A stretch of DNA of 64,000 nt, taken from assembly GCF_019236475.1 (NCBI RefSeq), contig NZ_JAFAIX010000012.1:1308619-1372618 (forward strand), given 5' to 3'. Below, piece after piece: positions 29,572 to 38,167 of the stretch (its first letter is position 1; every line of letters begins with the position of its first letter). A program made the position numbers and the translations under genes. This stretch comes from Chitinophaga sp. GTDB lineage: Bacteria > Bacteroidota > Bacteroidia > Chitinophagales > Chitinophagaceae. The notes below the pieces were generated by a model. That model searched no databases. It saw nothing but the letters and a program-made list of their open reading frames with translations, and was not told the DNA's origin.

Positions 29572-30654
29572 TTATGGAATGGCTTTAGATACGGTATAAT
29601 TGTCCCCTTCTTCTTTTACCTCCAGTTTGTTCATGGTGCAAATGACTCGGAGCACCACTATTAATGAATCTGAATTAGAGATTGTTCCTGTGAAATTTTT
29701 TCCTGCAATATCGCTCGCATCATAGATGACTTTATGATGATGTATAGCAGATAGTTTTTCTATTACTTCGTGTATTGGCGTATTGGTAAATACTACCTCG
29801 GATGCGTCCATATTGGCATTGGCAATGACCTCGGTAGGTTTATCAGTTGCAGGTTTTACGCGATTTACGCTCGCTACGGCGAGATAACTATCATAACTAA
29901 CGATGTCTCCAGGACTCAAAAAGACATCCTTTTTCCATCCTCTGATATCCCCAGTTGATTTTACAACCACCTTACCTGTTATGAGTTTAACTTCCACTTT
30001 CCTAGAAGTGGCTGCCACCCTGAAGCTGGTACCCAGCGCAGTGGTTTGCAGTGATCCGGCATAAACGGTAAAAGGATGGTGATGATCTTTGGCAACCTCG
30101 AAAAAAGCCACCCCTTCTGCATAAATATCCCTGTGCTGCTGACCATAATCAGAACGGTACCTGAATGATGCGTGAGGTTCCAGGCGAATAGTGGAGCCAT
30201 CTGAAAGTTTGTAGGATACTGATTTATTGGTATGGTTAGTCTGAATTGTCCAGGTCAAAGAATCCTTTGATGTAGCTCCAGTTGAGACTTCAACAGCAGC
30301 TATCACTTTATTTTCATGCTGATGGTGTGATAATTCATATCTCAACCACCAGGTGCCGACTGCAAAAAGGACGATGGCGGCAGCCACTTTTCCCCATGTT
30401 TTTAGTGTAAAGACCCTTTGCCTGTGCGTTTCAGTAGCTATTGGGAATACCTCGTCCCTGATATTTTGTTTTAATGCTGCGATATCATCAGCTCCCAATA
30501 AGGGAACATTTATCTGCTCATTCCATTCCTCCACCGGAAATAATTCTTCCATGGCCTCAGGATGCTGAGCAAGATATTCCATAACGTATTCCCATTCTTC
30601 GGGCTCACATTTGTTTTCAAAAAATCGTTGTAATAATTCCGGATCTATTGGCAT
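29572..30654 (-). CDS. FecR-family anti-sigma factor
   Basis: 360 residues. The cytoplasmic N-terminal part (1-85) binds the sigma factor, one membrane segment spans about 87-104 (KVAAAIVLFAVGTWW), the periplasmic FecR domain lies at about 130-230 and a DUF4974 domain at 280-355. It lies between the ECF sigma gene and the susC-like gene on the same strand, the classic Bacteroidota arrangement for sugar-responsive control of SusCD. It should hold the sigma factor inactive until the transporter signals binding. Confidence 0.93.
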   Translation of the reverse strand: MPIDPELLQRFFENKCEPEEWEYVMEYLAQHPEAMEELFPVEEWNEQINVPLLGADDIAALKQNIRDEVFPIATETHRQRVFTLKTWGKVAAAIVLFAVGTWWLRYELSHHQHENKVIAAVEVSTGATSKDSLTWTIQTNHTNKSVSYKLSDGSTIRLEPHASFRYRSDYGQQHRDIYAEGVAFFEVAKDHHHPFTVYAGSLQTTALGTSFRVAATSRKVEVKLITGKVVVKSTGDIRGWKKDVFLSPGDIVSYDSYLAVASVNRVKPATDKPTEVIANANMDASEVVFTNTPIHEVIEKLSAIHHHKVIYDASDIAGKNFTGTISNSDSLIVVLRVICTMNKLEVKEEGDNYTVSKAIP

Positions 30655-30838
30655 GAAAAAATGAATCGCTTTAATATTAATACGATAGTGGAAGATAAAA
30701 TCCCCTGCTGTTAATAATTCCCTAACATAGAAACTTTCGGGGCGCTATAATGGACTGTGGTAGCGGGTTTATTTAGGGATGGTATATTATTACAGGAAAA
30801 AAGGTGGCAGGAGAAAAACAATTTTTAACGAATAGGTA

Positions 30839-31360
30839 CTACTTGGCAATTGAAACGATATGCTTCTGCGCCTTGCTAATATGGTCTTCGACGGTTTTTA
30901 CGGATATGGAGAGTTCTGTTGCTATTTCTTTATAGGAGTACCCATAAATATGTCTCAAAACGAATACTTTTTGTCGGACTGGGGAAAGTGTCCGCATTAC
31001 AGAATGGATGTAATCGGCGTTTTCAAGTGACTTGCTGGAATCCTCTACTAATAGCTCGGGAAATGTGTCTATATGCTTTAAAGGGGTCGTCTCTTTTATT
31101 TTTAGGGTGTTTTGTTGGCGAAGGAAATCGATCAAACAGGAAGCAGCAATTCTAAAAATTTGGATGTCCACTGACAATTCTGATGATAGCGTATGTCTGA
31201 AGCGCCATAACTTAATAAATGTCAATTGTACCAATTCTTTTGACATTTCTTCCGACTTGGTTTTTTTCAGGAAATACCCATAGAGCTTACATTGGAACTC
31301 GTCAAAAGCCAATGAAAAAGCAACCTCGCTCCCCTGTATTATATCATCTATACTAACCAA
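30839..31360 (-). CDS. ECF RNA polymerase sigma factor of the SusCD locus
   Basis: 173 residues with region 2 (about 15-80, core recognition and -10 melting) and region 4 (about 118-168, YSYKEIATELSISVKTVEDHI helix-turn-helix). It is the partner of the FecR protein encoded 184 bases downstream, and both precede susC. It probably transcribes the SusCD genes when the glycan is present. The upstream region has an imperfect inverted repeat at 31445-31478. Confidence 0.92.
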   Translation of the reverse strand: MVSIDDIIQGSEVAFSLAFDEFQCKLYGYFLKKTKSEEMSKELVQLTFIKLWRFRHTLSSELSVDIQIFRIAASCLIDFLRQQNTLKIKETTPLKHIDTFPELLVEDSSKSLENADYIHSVMRTLSPVRQKVFVLRHIYGYSYKEIATELSISVKTVEDHISKAQKHIVSIAK

Positions 31361-31444
31361 GACCCCCGATAAAATATTGATAGAAAATGAAAATCCATGC
31401 GAAAGTAGAGCTAATATATTAATTAAAAGTTAAGATTAGAAAAT

Positions 31445-31478
31445 CTACATCAAAAAGAATCTGATTCTTTTGGTGTAG
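31445..31478. repeat. Imperfect inverted repeat upstream of the ECF sigma gene
   Basis: Arms 31445-31461 and 31463-31478 pair with one bulge and one G-T-type mismatch. It lies 85 bases before the sigma start and could be an operator or an RNA hairpin. Confidence 0.5.
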
Positions 31479-31519
31479 TATACCAAGAGGCTAATTTTCT
31501 ATTACAAAAGGCTGTATCC

Positions 31520-31567
31520 AAAAAAATAAAGAAATGAAGTGACGTCACTTCATTTCTTTATTTTTTT
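31520..31567. terminator. 48-bp perfect palindrome
   Basis: Arms 31520-31543 and 31544-31567 match over 24 bp with no spacer and end in seven A and seven T. It shares the outer sequence AATAAAGAAATG with the palindrome at 21807. It lies 87 bases past the fusion gene that ends at 31654 on the minus strand. Confidence 0.85.
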
Positions 31568-31595
31568 GTCGCCCCTGCCCAGCGGCAGGGGCGAC
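31568..31595. terminator. 12-bp GC-rich hairpin next to the long palindrome
   Basis: Arms 31568-31579 and 31584-31595 are perfect with a 4-nt loop. On the minus strand it is reached first after the fusion gene, and the T-run of the long palindrome follows it, so together they make a strong terminator. Confidence 0.8.
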
Positions 31596-31653
31596 AGGCA
31601 GGGATTTCCGCTTTCATTTACCTTTTGGTACAGCTCTTATTAGCTGTCATATT

Positions 31654-34600
31654 TTAAGAACGAAGTGTAATGGAAGTAATACCCAATGGCACTTGCTCTT
31701 TCGTATCAGTAGGTTTGAAGTGCAGCGTCAGCGTATGTTTTTTACCGTCTGTGATAGGGGTAATTTTTATACTGCTATTAGCTGGAACTTTCTCCTGTGC
31801 TCCAGGTCCGATAATAGTAGAACCTAGTGGATTACCATCCAGAGAGGCTTCTACCTGGAAGCCAGCTTGCACTGCTTTATTGACCATATAATTTAGGTCG
31901 ATGGCAGTTACGTCTGTCAGGTCCAGTCCTGCGTATTCTACGGAACTAGGCGTTACGCCAGGGATCAGGAATTTCATACCATTCATTTCGAAGGCAGAAA
32001 CGCCGTCTGCTTTGCTGTAGCCTGCCGCAGGAATACGAGGATTGTATAAGGAAACAGCAGCCGTACCTGTCATAGGTTTGATGCCAGCGCCACCTTTGTC
32101 TGTATAGCTAGCGGTGAGATAAAATACCCCATCATCTTTGATCTGTCCTTTCAGGATAGGATTGATGTTGCCATTAGCAGCCAGCGACGGTTCTCTGTTG
32201 GTAGCCCCTCCGATAGAATAGATATATTCCACCAGTTGACGCGCTTCTGTCATAGAGAGGGTTGGGTGGGCCGCCATAGCGGTTTCTCCCCATACGCCAC
32301 CACCGCCATTGATGATTTTTTGTGCTAGCTTATCTGGTGCAGCAGGATCGGTTTTATACTTCTCTGCTACTTGTTTAAAGGATGGTCCGATAGACTTCTC
32401 ATCCAGTTTATGACAAGTTTTACAATCAGATATTTCCATGATATTTTTTCCTGCGATAGCACCAGTGATAATCTGGTGGCCTTGTGGCGCCGCCGCTTTA
32501 TCGCGACCTTGTACATAATCTGCTTTTACATACAGATTACTGAGATCGAGTTTGCCATCTGCGGAATTACCATCTTCATGGTCGCGTACGTCTACCGCAT
32601 AATTTACCTGCTTGTTAGGGAAATAGAACATCTGGTTCCCTTTGATGTTGATATTTACTACAGGTGCTTCATTGCCCGCGTATACAGGAATTTGGATACT
32701 ACGTGTTTTAGCACCATGTTCGTCTATAACGTCAACGGATATACTGTATTCACCTGGACTCGTGAATTTATAATCCACTACTGGTTCTTTGGTTTCTTTT
32801 TTCTCGCCATTGCCGAAATACCAGAGGTAAGACAGTTTATCTCCATCCGGATCACGACTACCTTTCGCAGAAAGCTTCACGGTGAATGGTAAGCCACCGC
32901 TTAATTTATCCACTTCTAATGCAGCCACAGGCGCGCGATTGCCACCATTGTAATCAATGCGGGTTAAAGCGGCATCTGGGTTCTTACTGAACCAACCGTT
33001 ACCATATTCGAGTACATAGATGCGGCCATCAGGGCCCATTTCCATATCGATAGGTGCATTTAATTTGAGATGAGGCATAAAGCGCTCCATCTTAGAATAG
33101 TTAGCATCTTTATCCATGGTAACCGCCATGATCCAGCCACGCATCCAATCGTATATGAAAAGTTTATTGTTGTAGTAATCAGGGAAACGTGTCTCCTTGG
33201 GATAATATTCACTATGATATACTGGTCCCGCTTCTGCATTACGGCCACCAGAGCCTACCAACGGGAACTCTGTTGATTTTGCATACGGATACCAGATAAA
33301 GGCAGGAACAGCCGGCGGCAGTTCTTTCAGCCCGGTATTATTACGAGAATTGTTAATAGGGTGTTTAGGGTCGTAAAATGCCCCGCTTTTCCCTGTTTCA
33401 TAGTCATATTCCCGATAAGGCTTATTATCGGCTATAAAGAGCGGATAACCGTAATAACCGGGCTTTTTCGCTTGGTTCACTTCATCATAACCACGTGGAC
33501 CGCGGAGACTGTCATCCACATTGGCATCCGGACCTACTTCTCCCCAATAGAGATAACCAGTTTTCTTATCGATAGAAATACGATAAGGATTACGGGTACC
33601 CATCGCATATATTTCAGGTTTAGTGCCAGCAGTGCCTTTAGGGAAGAGGTTTCCTTCCGGAATGGTGTAACTGCCATCGGCCTCTACTTTTATACGCAGG
33701 ATTTTACCACGGAGGTCGTTGGTATTGGAAGACGAACGTCTGCCGTCGTACTGCAGATGTCCCGGACGATCATCGGTCGGACCATAGCCTTTACTCGCAT
33801 ATGTCTGGCCTGGCTCGTCGAATGGAGTAGTGTTATCACCCGTAGAGAGGTACAGTAGATTATCTGGTCCAAATGCAATAGAACCGCCTGTATGGCAACA
33901 GATATCGCGCTGTGAATAGAATTGCAGGATATGCTTTTCAGACGCCATATCCAGTTTGTTGTTTTCAAACTTGAACCTGGACAAACGATTCACAGAAGTA
34001 TCTGCTGGTGAATAGAAAATATAGATGTAGTGATTGTTTTTGTAATCAGGATCTGCAGCTAGTCCGAGGAAACCTTCTTCTGCATTCACATTAGGGACAT
34101 TTGTTTTGTAGTAAACATTTAGGAATCCTACCTGTGTGATAGTTTTGTCCGCTTGTTTATACATCATCAGTTCACCCCTGCGTTGCGCCACGAGGATGTC
34201 GAGGTTAGGAAGAATGGTCATCTCCGTAGGTTCAAAAAATTGTCCTGCGGCCAATACATTCTTGGTGAATCGGTCTTCATCCGGTACGCGCAGCGTAGTA
34301 GCTTTGCTGTAATCCAGTACTAAGTTATCCCCAATGGCATATTTTACACCAGCTCTCAATTGGTTGAGAAAATTCTCTTCCTTGTAAGACTCAGGCGTAT
34401 GGCCCATACCTGTGTAGAAAGCGCGTCCGCCGTCATATTCATGATACCAGCAGATAGGGTGATTATTGTTCATATCACCACCTTTGTAAGTGGTTTCATC
34501 TAATTTGATGAGCACATTTACAGTGGTGTCTAATTTTTTGAAATTGTACCATTCATCTGTGTGTGAGAAAGATGGTGGCATTTTGTACGGCTCGAAGAAC

Positions 34601-35058
34601 TGAGGTGTTTTAACATCCAGTTTTGCATCGTGCACGCCTTCCGGATGGTTGGCAAATTGCGCACCTACAAGATGGTTGTACCAACCCCAATCGTATTCCG
34701 TATCGGTGCCAGCATGAACACCTACGAAACCGCCACCGGCTTGGATATAACGTTCAAAATCTGCTTCCTGGTAATTGTCCAGCACATCGCCGGTAGTATT
34801 CAGGAAAACCACCGCCGCGTATTGTGCAAGGGTGTCTTCATTGAATTTGGTTGCATCTTCTGTCGTATCTACCTGTATGTTCAGGTCTTTTGCAATAGTG
34901 GTGGTGAAGGCTTCGATACCCGCAGGAATAGAAGCATGGCGGAATCCCATGGTTTTAGTAAAAACCAGGATCTTGGCTTTTCCTTCTCGTTTTTTCGTAC
35001 AGCCGGCAACGATAGTAACCAGTACTACCAGCAGGAGCAGTCTGTTAATAAGTTTCAT
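31654..35058 (-). CDS. ThuA / sugar dehydrogenase / PKD / cytochrome c fusion lipoprotein
   Basis: 1,134 residues. Lipobox VAGC (Cys20). Domain order: ThuA-like (about 29-252), glucose/sorbosone dehydrogenase beta-propeller (about 265-690, normally with PQQ), PKD (about 700-795), class I cytochrome c (about 868-960; haem site C879-K-T-C882-H883, axial Met in TAMAAHP) and a carbohydrate-binding-like beta domain (about 980-1134). It should oxidise a sugar in the periplasm and pass electrons from the propeller cofactor to its own haem. It is last in the operon. Its ThuA and cytochrome modules are very similar to the separate ThuA (35086) and cytochrome (36645) genes upstream. The substrate is unknown. 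Confidence 0.9.
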   Translation of the reverse strand: MKLINRLLLLVVLVTIVAGCTKKREGKAKILVFTKTMGFRHASIPAGIEAFTTTIAKDLNIQVDTTEDATKFNEDTLAQYAAVVFLNTTGDVLDNYQEADFERYIQAGGGFVGVHAGTDTEYDWGWYNHLVGAQFANHPEGVHDAKLDVKTPQFFEPYKMPPSFSHTDEWYNFKKLDTTVNVLIKLDETTYKGGDMNNNHPICWYHEYDGGRAFYTGMGHTPESYKEENFLNQLRAGVKYAIGDNLVLDYSKATTLRVPDEDRFTKNVLAAGQFFEPTEMTILPNLDILVAQRRGELMMYKQADKTITQVGFLNVYYKTNVPNVNAEEGFLGLAADPDYKNNHYIYIFYSPADTSVNRLSRFKFENNKLDMASEKHILQFYSQRDICCHTGGSIAFGPDNLLYLSTGDNTTPFDEPGQTYASKGYGPTDDRPGHLQYDGRRSSSNTNDLRGKILRIKVEADGSYTIPEGNLFPKGTAGTKPEIYAMGTRNPYRISIDKKTGYLYWGEVGPDANVDDSLRGPRGYDEVNQAKKPGYYGYPLFIADNKPYREYDYETGKSGAFYDPKHPINNSRNNTGLKELPPAVPAFIWYPYAKSTEFPLVGSGGRNAEAGPVYHSEYYPKETRFPDYYNNKLFIYDWMRGWIMAVTMDKDANYSKMERFMPHLKLNAPIDMEMGPDGRIYVLEYGNGWFSKNPDAALTRIDYNGGNRAPVAALEVDKLSGGLPFTVKLSAKGSRDPDGDKLSYLWYFGNGEKKETKEPVVDYKFTSPGEYSISVDVIDEHGAKTRSIQIPVYAGNEAPVVNINIKGNQMFYFPNKQVNYAVDVRDHEDGNSADGKLDLSNLYVKADYVQGRDKAAAPQGHQIITGAIAGKNIMEISDCKTCHKLDEKSIGPSFKQVAEKYKTDPAAPDKLAQKIINGGGGVWGETAMAAHPTLSMTEARQLVEYIYSIGGATNREPSLAANGNINPILKGQIKDDGVFYLTASYTDKGGAGIKPMTGTAAVSLYNPRIPAAGYSKADGVSAFEMNGMKFLIPGVTPSSVEYAGLDLTDVTAIDLNYMVNKAVQAGFQVEASLDGNPLGSTIIGPGAQEKVPANSSIKITPITDGKKHTLTLHFKPTDTKEQVPLGITSITLRS

Positions 35059-35085
35059 TATGTTGATTATAAATGGTAATAGGAA

Positions 35086-35814
35086 TTATTTCACTTTCAT
35101 GTTGGCTGTATACTGAATACCACCGAGTAAGTGCTGTAGGTACAGCGGATCGGCGTAGGATTCTTTCGTATGGCCCATTTCTGTATAAAAGGAGCGTCCG
35201 CCTTCGAAGGAGTGGTACCAACACATAGGATGGTTATCCCCATTTTTACCGCCTTCGTAGGTAGATTCATCAATCTTAATCAGCACATGAATATCAGGAT
35301 TGATGTCCTTGAAATTGTACCATTCATCTTTGCGAATCCAATCATCAGGTAGATGTTTCGTAGAGATGTGGGTTTTATCCACCACTTTTAGGGTAGCCAC
35401 CTGCTGTTTAGGGTGACTGGTAAAGTAAGCGCCTGCCAGTTTGCCATACCATGGCCAGTCATATTCGGTGTCTGTGGCAGCGTGTATACCCATAAATCCG
35501 CCACCATTGTGAATGTATTTCTGGAAGGCCTCCTGCTGGGCATCATCCAGTACATCACCGGTGGTACAACTGAAGATAACGGCATCGTATTTCTTCAGGT
35601 TGTTGTAAGTAAAAACGGAAGCATCTTCGGTCGTGTCTACCGCAAATCCGTTATCAGCGCCCAATTTCATGATAGCTGATTTGGCAACGGGAATGCAGTC
35701 GTGCCGAAATCCTTTCGTCTTGGAGAACACGAGTACGCGGTACTTGTGTTTTGCATTGGCCATAATGGAGGCCGCCAGTAATAAAAACGCGAGGAACGTG
35801 GTGATTTTTTTCAT
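35086..35814 (-). CDS. ThuA-domain exported protein
   Basis: 242 residues from the ATG at 35814, which gives a good signal peptide (ends ANAK); the open frame extends to 35856. The ThuA fold resembles a class I glutamine amidotransferase; motifs TTGDVLDD, GGGFMGIHAATDTEYDWPWY and GGRSFYTEMGHTKES are present. ThuA proteins are linked to 3-keto-disaccharide (trehalose, sucrose) use, with uncertain chemistry. It lies between DUF1080 and the fusion gene and shares most motifs with the first domain of that fusion. Confidence 0.9.
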   Translation of the reverse strand: MKKITTFLAFLLLAASIMANAKHKYRVLVFSKTKGFRHDCIPVAKSAIMKLGADNGFAVDTTEDASVFTYNNLKKYDAVIFSCTTGDVLDDAQQEAFQKYIHNGGGFMGIHAATDTEYDWPWYGKLAGAYFTSHPKQQVATLKVVDKTHISTKHLPDDWIRKDEWYNFKDINPDIHVLIKIDESTYEGGKNGDNHPMCWYHSFEGGRSFYTEMGHTKESYADPLYLQHLLGGIQYTANMKVK

Positions 35815-35900
35815 CGTGTATACGTGGTTGTTATATCGTTGGAATAGAAAAGGCATAAAGCGTGGATTCGCTTTATGCCTTTATAAGAAGGCAATTGTGA

Positions 35901-36617
35901 TTACAACTGCCGGATTTTAATATCGCGGTAAGACACTACGTCTCCGTGGTCCTGGAGTGCGATATGGCCTTTTTGATATTTGCCAAATCCTTTCCAGGTT
36001 TTGAATTTACTGTTAGCAACGAGGGCGTCCCATTCGGGTGTGCCCATAGTTGTTTCAACGGTAGTAACGCCATTGAGTTTCAGTGTCAGGTGGCCGTTTT
36101 TCTTGATGATTTGGGCGGTATTCCATTCACCAACAGGTTTAACAGCCTTCTGAGAAGATTTCACCAGATCATACAGATCGCCAGCATTATGTTTAATGAT
36201 TTTGCCATCAGGATGTTTGTCATCATCCAGTACTTGCATTTCCGGGCCAGTTTCGTAGGTAGCCTTGTACTCCGGAGATTCGTTTACACTGAAAATGATA
36301 CCACTGTTGCCACCTTCGGAGATTTTCCATTGGATGGATAGTTCGTAGTTTTCATATTCATTGTTGGTAACGAGGTCTCCACCGGGAGCACCATTTTTTT
36401 TAGCTGCCTGATCGAGGACCAGGGCGCCATCTTCTACTTTCCATGCCGGGCTGGCAGCATCTTTATGAAACGTATGCCATCCCTTAGTGGTTTTGCCATC
36501 AAACAGCAATTTCCATCCCGCTTTCTTTTCCTTGGCAGTGAGGGTGTTGGGTTGTTGTGCTGATGCAACTGTACCGATGAATGCGGTGAGTGCAGCAGCC
36601 AGGATTACTTTTTTCAT
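35901..36617 (-). CDS. DUF1080 family 3-keto-glycoside hydrolase
   Basis: 238 residues with a signal peptide (ends ASAQ). It is a concanavalin-like beta-sandwich of the DUF1080 / 3-keto-disaccharide hydrolase family (WKLLFDGKTTKGWH at the start, GNSGIIFSVNE in the middle, HIALQDHGDVVSYRDIKIR at the end). Members cleave glycosides already oxidised at C3. The neighbours supply an oxidoreductase, an isomerase and cytochromes, so it is likely the bond-breaking step in the periplasm. Confidence 0.9.
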   Translation of the reverse strand: MKKVILAAALTAFIGTVASAQQPNTLTAKEKKAGWKLLFDGKTTKGWHTFHKDAASPAWKVEDGALVLDQAAKKNGAPGGDLVTNNEYENYELSIQWKISEGGNSGIIFSVNESPEYKATYETGPEMQVLDDDKHPDGKIIKHNAGDLYDLVKSSQKAVKPVGEWNTAQIIKKNGHLTLKLNGVTTVETTMGTPEWDALVANSKFKTWKGFGKYQKGHIALQDHGDVVSYRDIKIRQL

Positions 36618-36644
36618 GCTGGCATTTTGTAAGATGAAAGTTGA

Positions 36645-37052
36645 TTATTTGGCAGAAAGAGAAAGGATATATTTCACCATTTCTTTTGCATCATCCTTAG
36701 AAACACTGGTGTGTGGTAGCATCGCTACTTCGCCCCAGTTACCTGAACCACCTTTGATAATTTTATCAGCCAGTTTATCCACATTTTCATCGTTGTTCGG
36801 GTATTTGCCAGCGATGTCTTTGAAGGCAGGGCCTACCAGTTTCATTTCTTCCTTATGGCAGGTTTTACAGTCGGATTGCGCCATCAGTTCCTGTCCTTTG
36901 GTCATTGGTTTGTTGGCATTAGGTGATACCATTGAATTATCCGCAGCTTGTTCTGTTTCACTGCTCGTTTTCTGAGCGGCTTTGTCGCCACCACCACATG
37001 CTGCGAAGAATAATGCACTCATTACAAACGGCGCCAGATATCTCTTTTTCAT
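36645..37052 (-). CDS. Class I cytochrome c lipoprotein
   Basis: 135 residues. Lipobox FFAAC (Cys19), a flexible Ser/Thr/Glu linker, then one haem domain with C62-K-T-C65-H66 and axial Met111. It is membrane-anchored in the periplasm and should carry electrons from sugar oxidation to the respiratory chain. The haem domain is nearly a copy of the one in the fusion protein at 31654 (shared SDCKTCHK, GPAF/GPSF, LADKIIKGG/LAQKIINGG). Confidence 0.92.
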   Translation of the reverse strand: MKKRYLAPFVMSALFFAACGGGDKAAQKTSSETEQAADNSMVSPNANKPMTKGQELMAQSDCKTCHKEEMKLVGPAFKDIAGKYPNNDENVDKLADKIIKGGSGNWGEVAMLPHTSVSKDDAKEMVKYILSLSAK

Positions 37053-37087
37053 TTTCTGTTATTTATTGTTTAGTGATGCTTATTTTA

Positions 37088-38143
37088 TCAGATTCCCAAT
37101 ATTCTTTTGTTGAAAGCGTCGTCTGTGGCGGCGCCTGCGAAATCATCGAATGCCTTGTCGGTCACACGGATGATATGATTTTTAATGAAAGGAGCGCCTT
37201 CTTTCGCGCCATCTTCCGGATGTTTCATGCAGCATTCCCATTCCATCACCGCCCATCCGGCGTAATCGTATTGGGTTAATTTGCTGAATATAGATTTGAA
37301 ATCCACCTGACCATCACCGAGGGAACGGAAACGTCCCGGGCGATCTATCCATGCCTGGAATCCGCCATACACGCCAGATCTGCCAGTAGGATTGAATTCC
37401 GCGTCTTTCACATGGAAAGCTTTGATTCTTTCGTGATAGACATCGATATACTCCAAGTAGTTCAGACATTGCAATACCAGGTGACTTGGATCATAGAGGA
37501 GACAAGCTCTTTTATGATTGCCTACTGCTTCGAGGAAACGCTCGTAGCTGGCGCCATCGTGGAGATCTTCGCCCGGATGTATTTCGTAGCATACATCTAC
37601 CCCTTGTTCTTCAAAAGCGTTGAGGATAGGCATCCAGCGTTTGGCCAGTTCTGCGAATCCGGCTTCTACCAGTCCTGCAGGACGTTGTGGCCAAGGATAC
37701 ATAGCCGGCGCCCAGAGGAGTGCGCCACTAAAGGTGGCATGTGCGTCCAAGCCCAAGTTACGACTGGCTTTGGCAGCGTATTTCAACTGGTTAACGGCCC
37801 ATTCCGTGCGAGCAGCGAGATTATTGTGATATTGTGCAGGTGCAAACTGATCGAACATTTCAGTGAAAGCAGGATTTACTGCTACTAGTTGTCCTTGCAG
37901 ATGTGTACTCAGCTCTGTAATTTCCAGTCCTGCGGCGTTAACGATACCTTTGATTTCATCTGCATATGTTTTGCTTTCAGCGGCTTGTTGCAGATTGATG
38001 AGACGCGTGTCCCAAGTGGGGATTTGTACCCCTTTAAAACCAATAGAGGCAGCCCATTCACAGATACTTTTCAGACTGTTAAAGGGAGCAGTATCGCCCA
38101 TGAACTGGGCCAGAAATATACCAGGTCCTTTTATTGTTCTCAT
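37088..38143 (-). CDS. Sugar phosphate isomerase/epimerase-like TIM barrel
   Basis: 351 residues of the AP-endonuclease-2/xylose-isomerase-like TIM-barrel family. Metal ligands are likely the Glu and His in CYEIHPGEDLHD, the Asp-His pair in YDPSH, the His in FHVKDAEF and the Glu in VMEWEC. I chose the ATG at 38143 (MRTIKGPGIF); the frame extends to 38164, 3 bases from the upstream stop. No signal peptide, so cytoplasmic. It probably interconverts or hydrates keto-sugars made by the oxidoreductase encoded just upstream; members of this family also act as 3-keto-glucoside eliminases or epimerases. Confidence 0.88.
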   Translation of the reverse strand: MRTIKGPGIFLAQFMGDTAPFNSLKSICEWAASIGFKGVQIPTWDTRLINLQQAAESKTYADEIKGIVNAAGLEITELSTHLQGQLVAVNPAFTEMFDQFAPAQYHNNLAARTEWAVNQLKYAAKASRNLGLDAHATFSGALLWAPAMYPWPQRPAGLVEAGFAELAKRWMPILNAFEEQGVDVCYEIHPGEDLHDGASYERFLEAVGNHKRACLLYDPSHLVLQCLNYLEYIDVYHERIKAFHVKDAEFNPTGRSGVYGGFQAWIDRPGRFRSLGDGQVDFKSIFSKLTQYDYAGWAVMEWECCMKHPEDGAKEGAPFIKNHIIRVTDKAFDDFAGAATDDAFNKRILGI

Positions 38144-38167
38144 AATACCTTTCCGTTTAACCAATTA

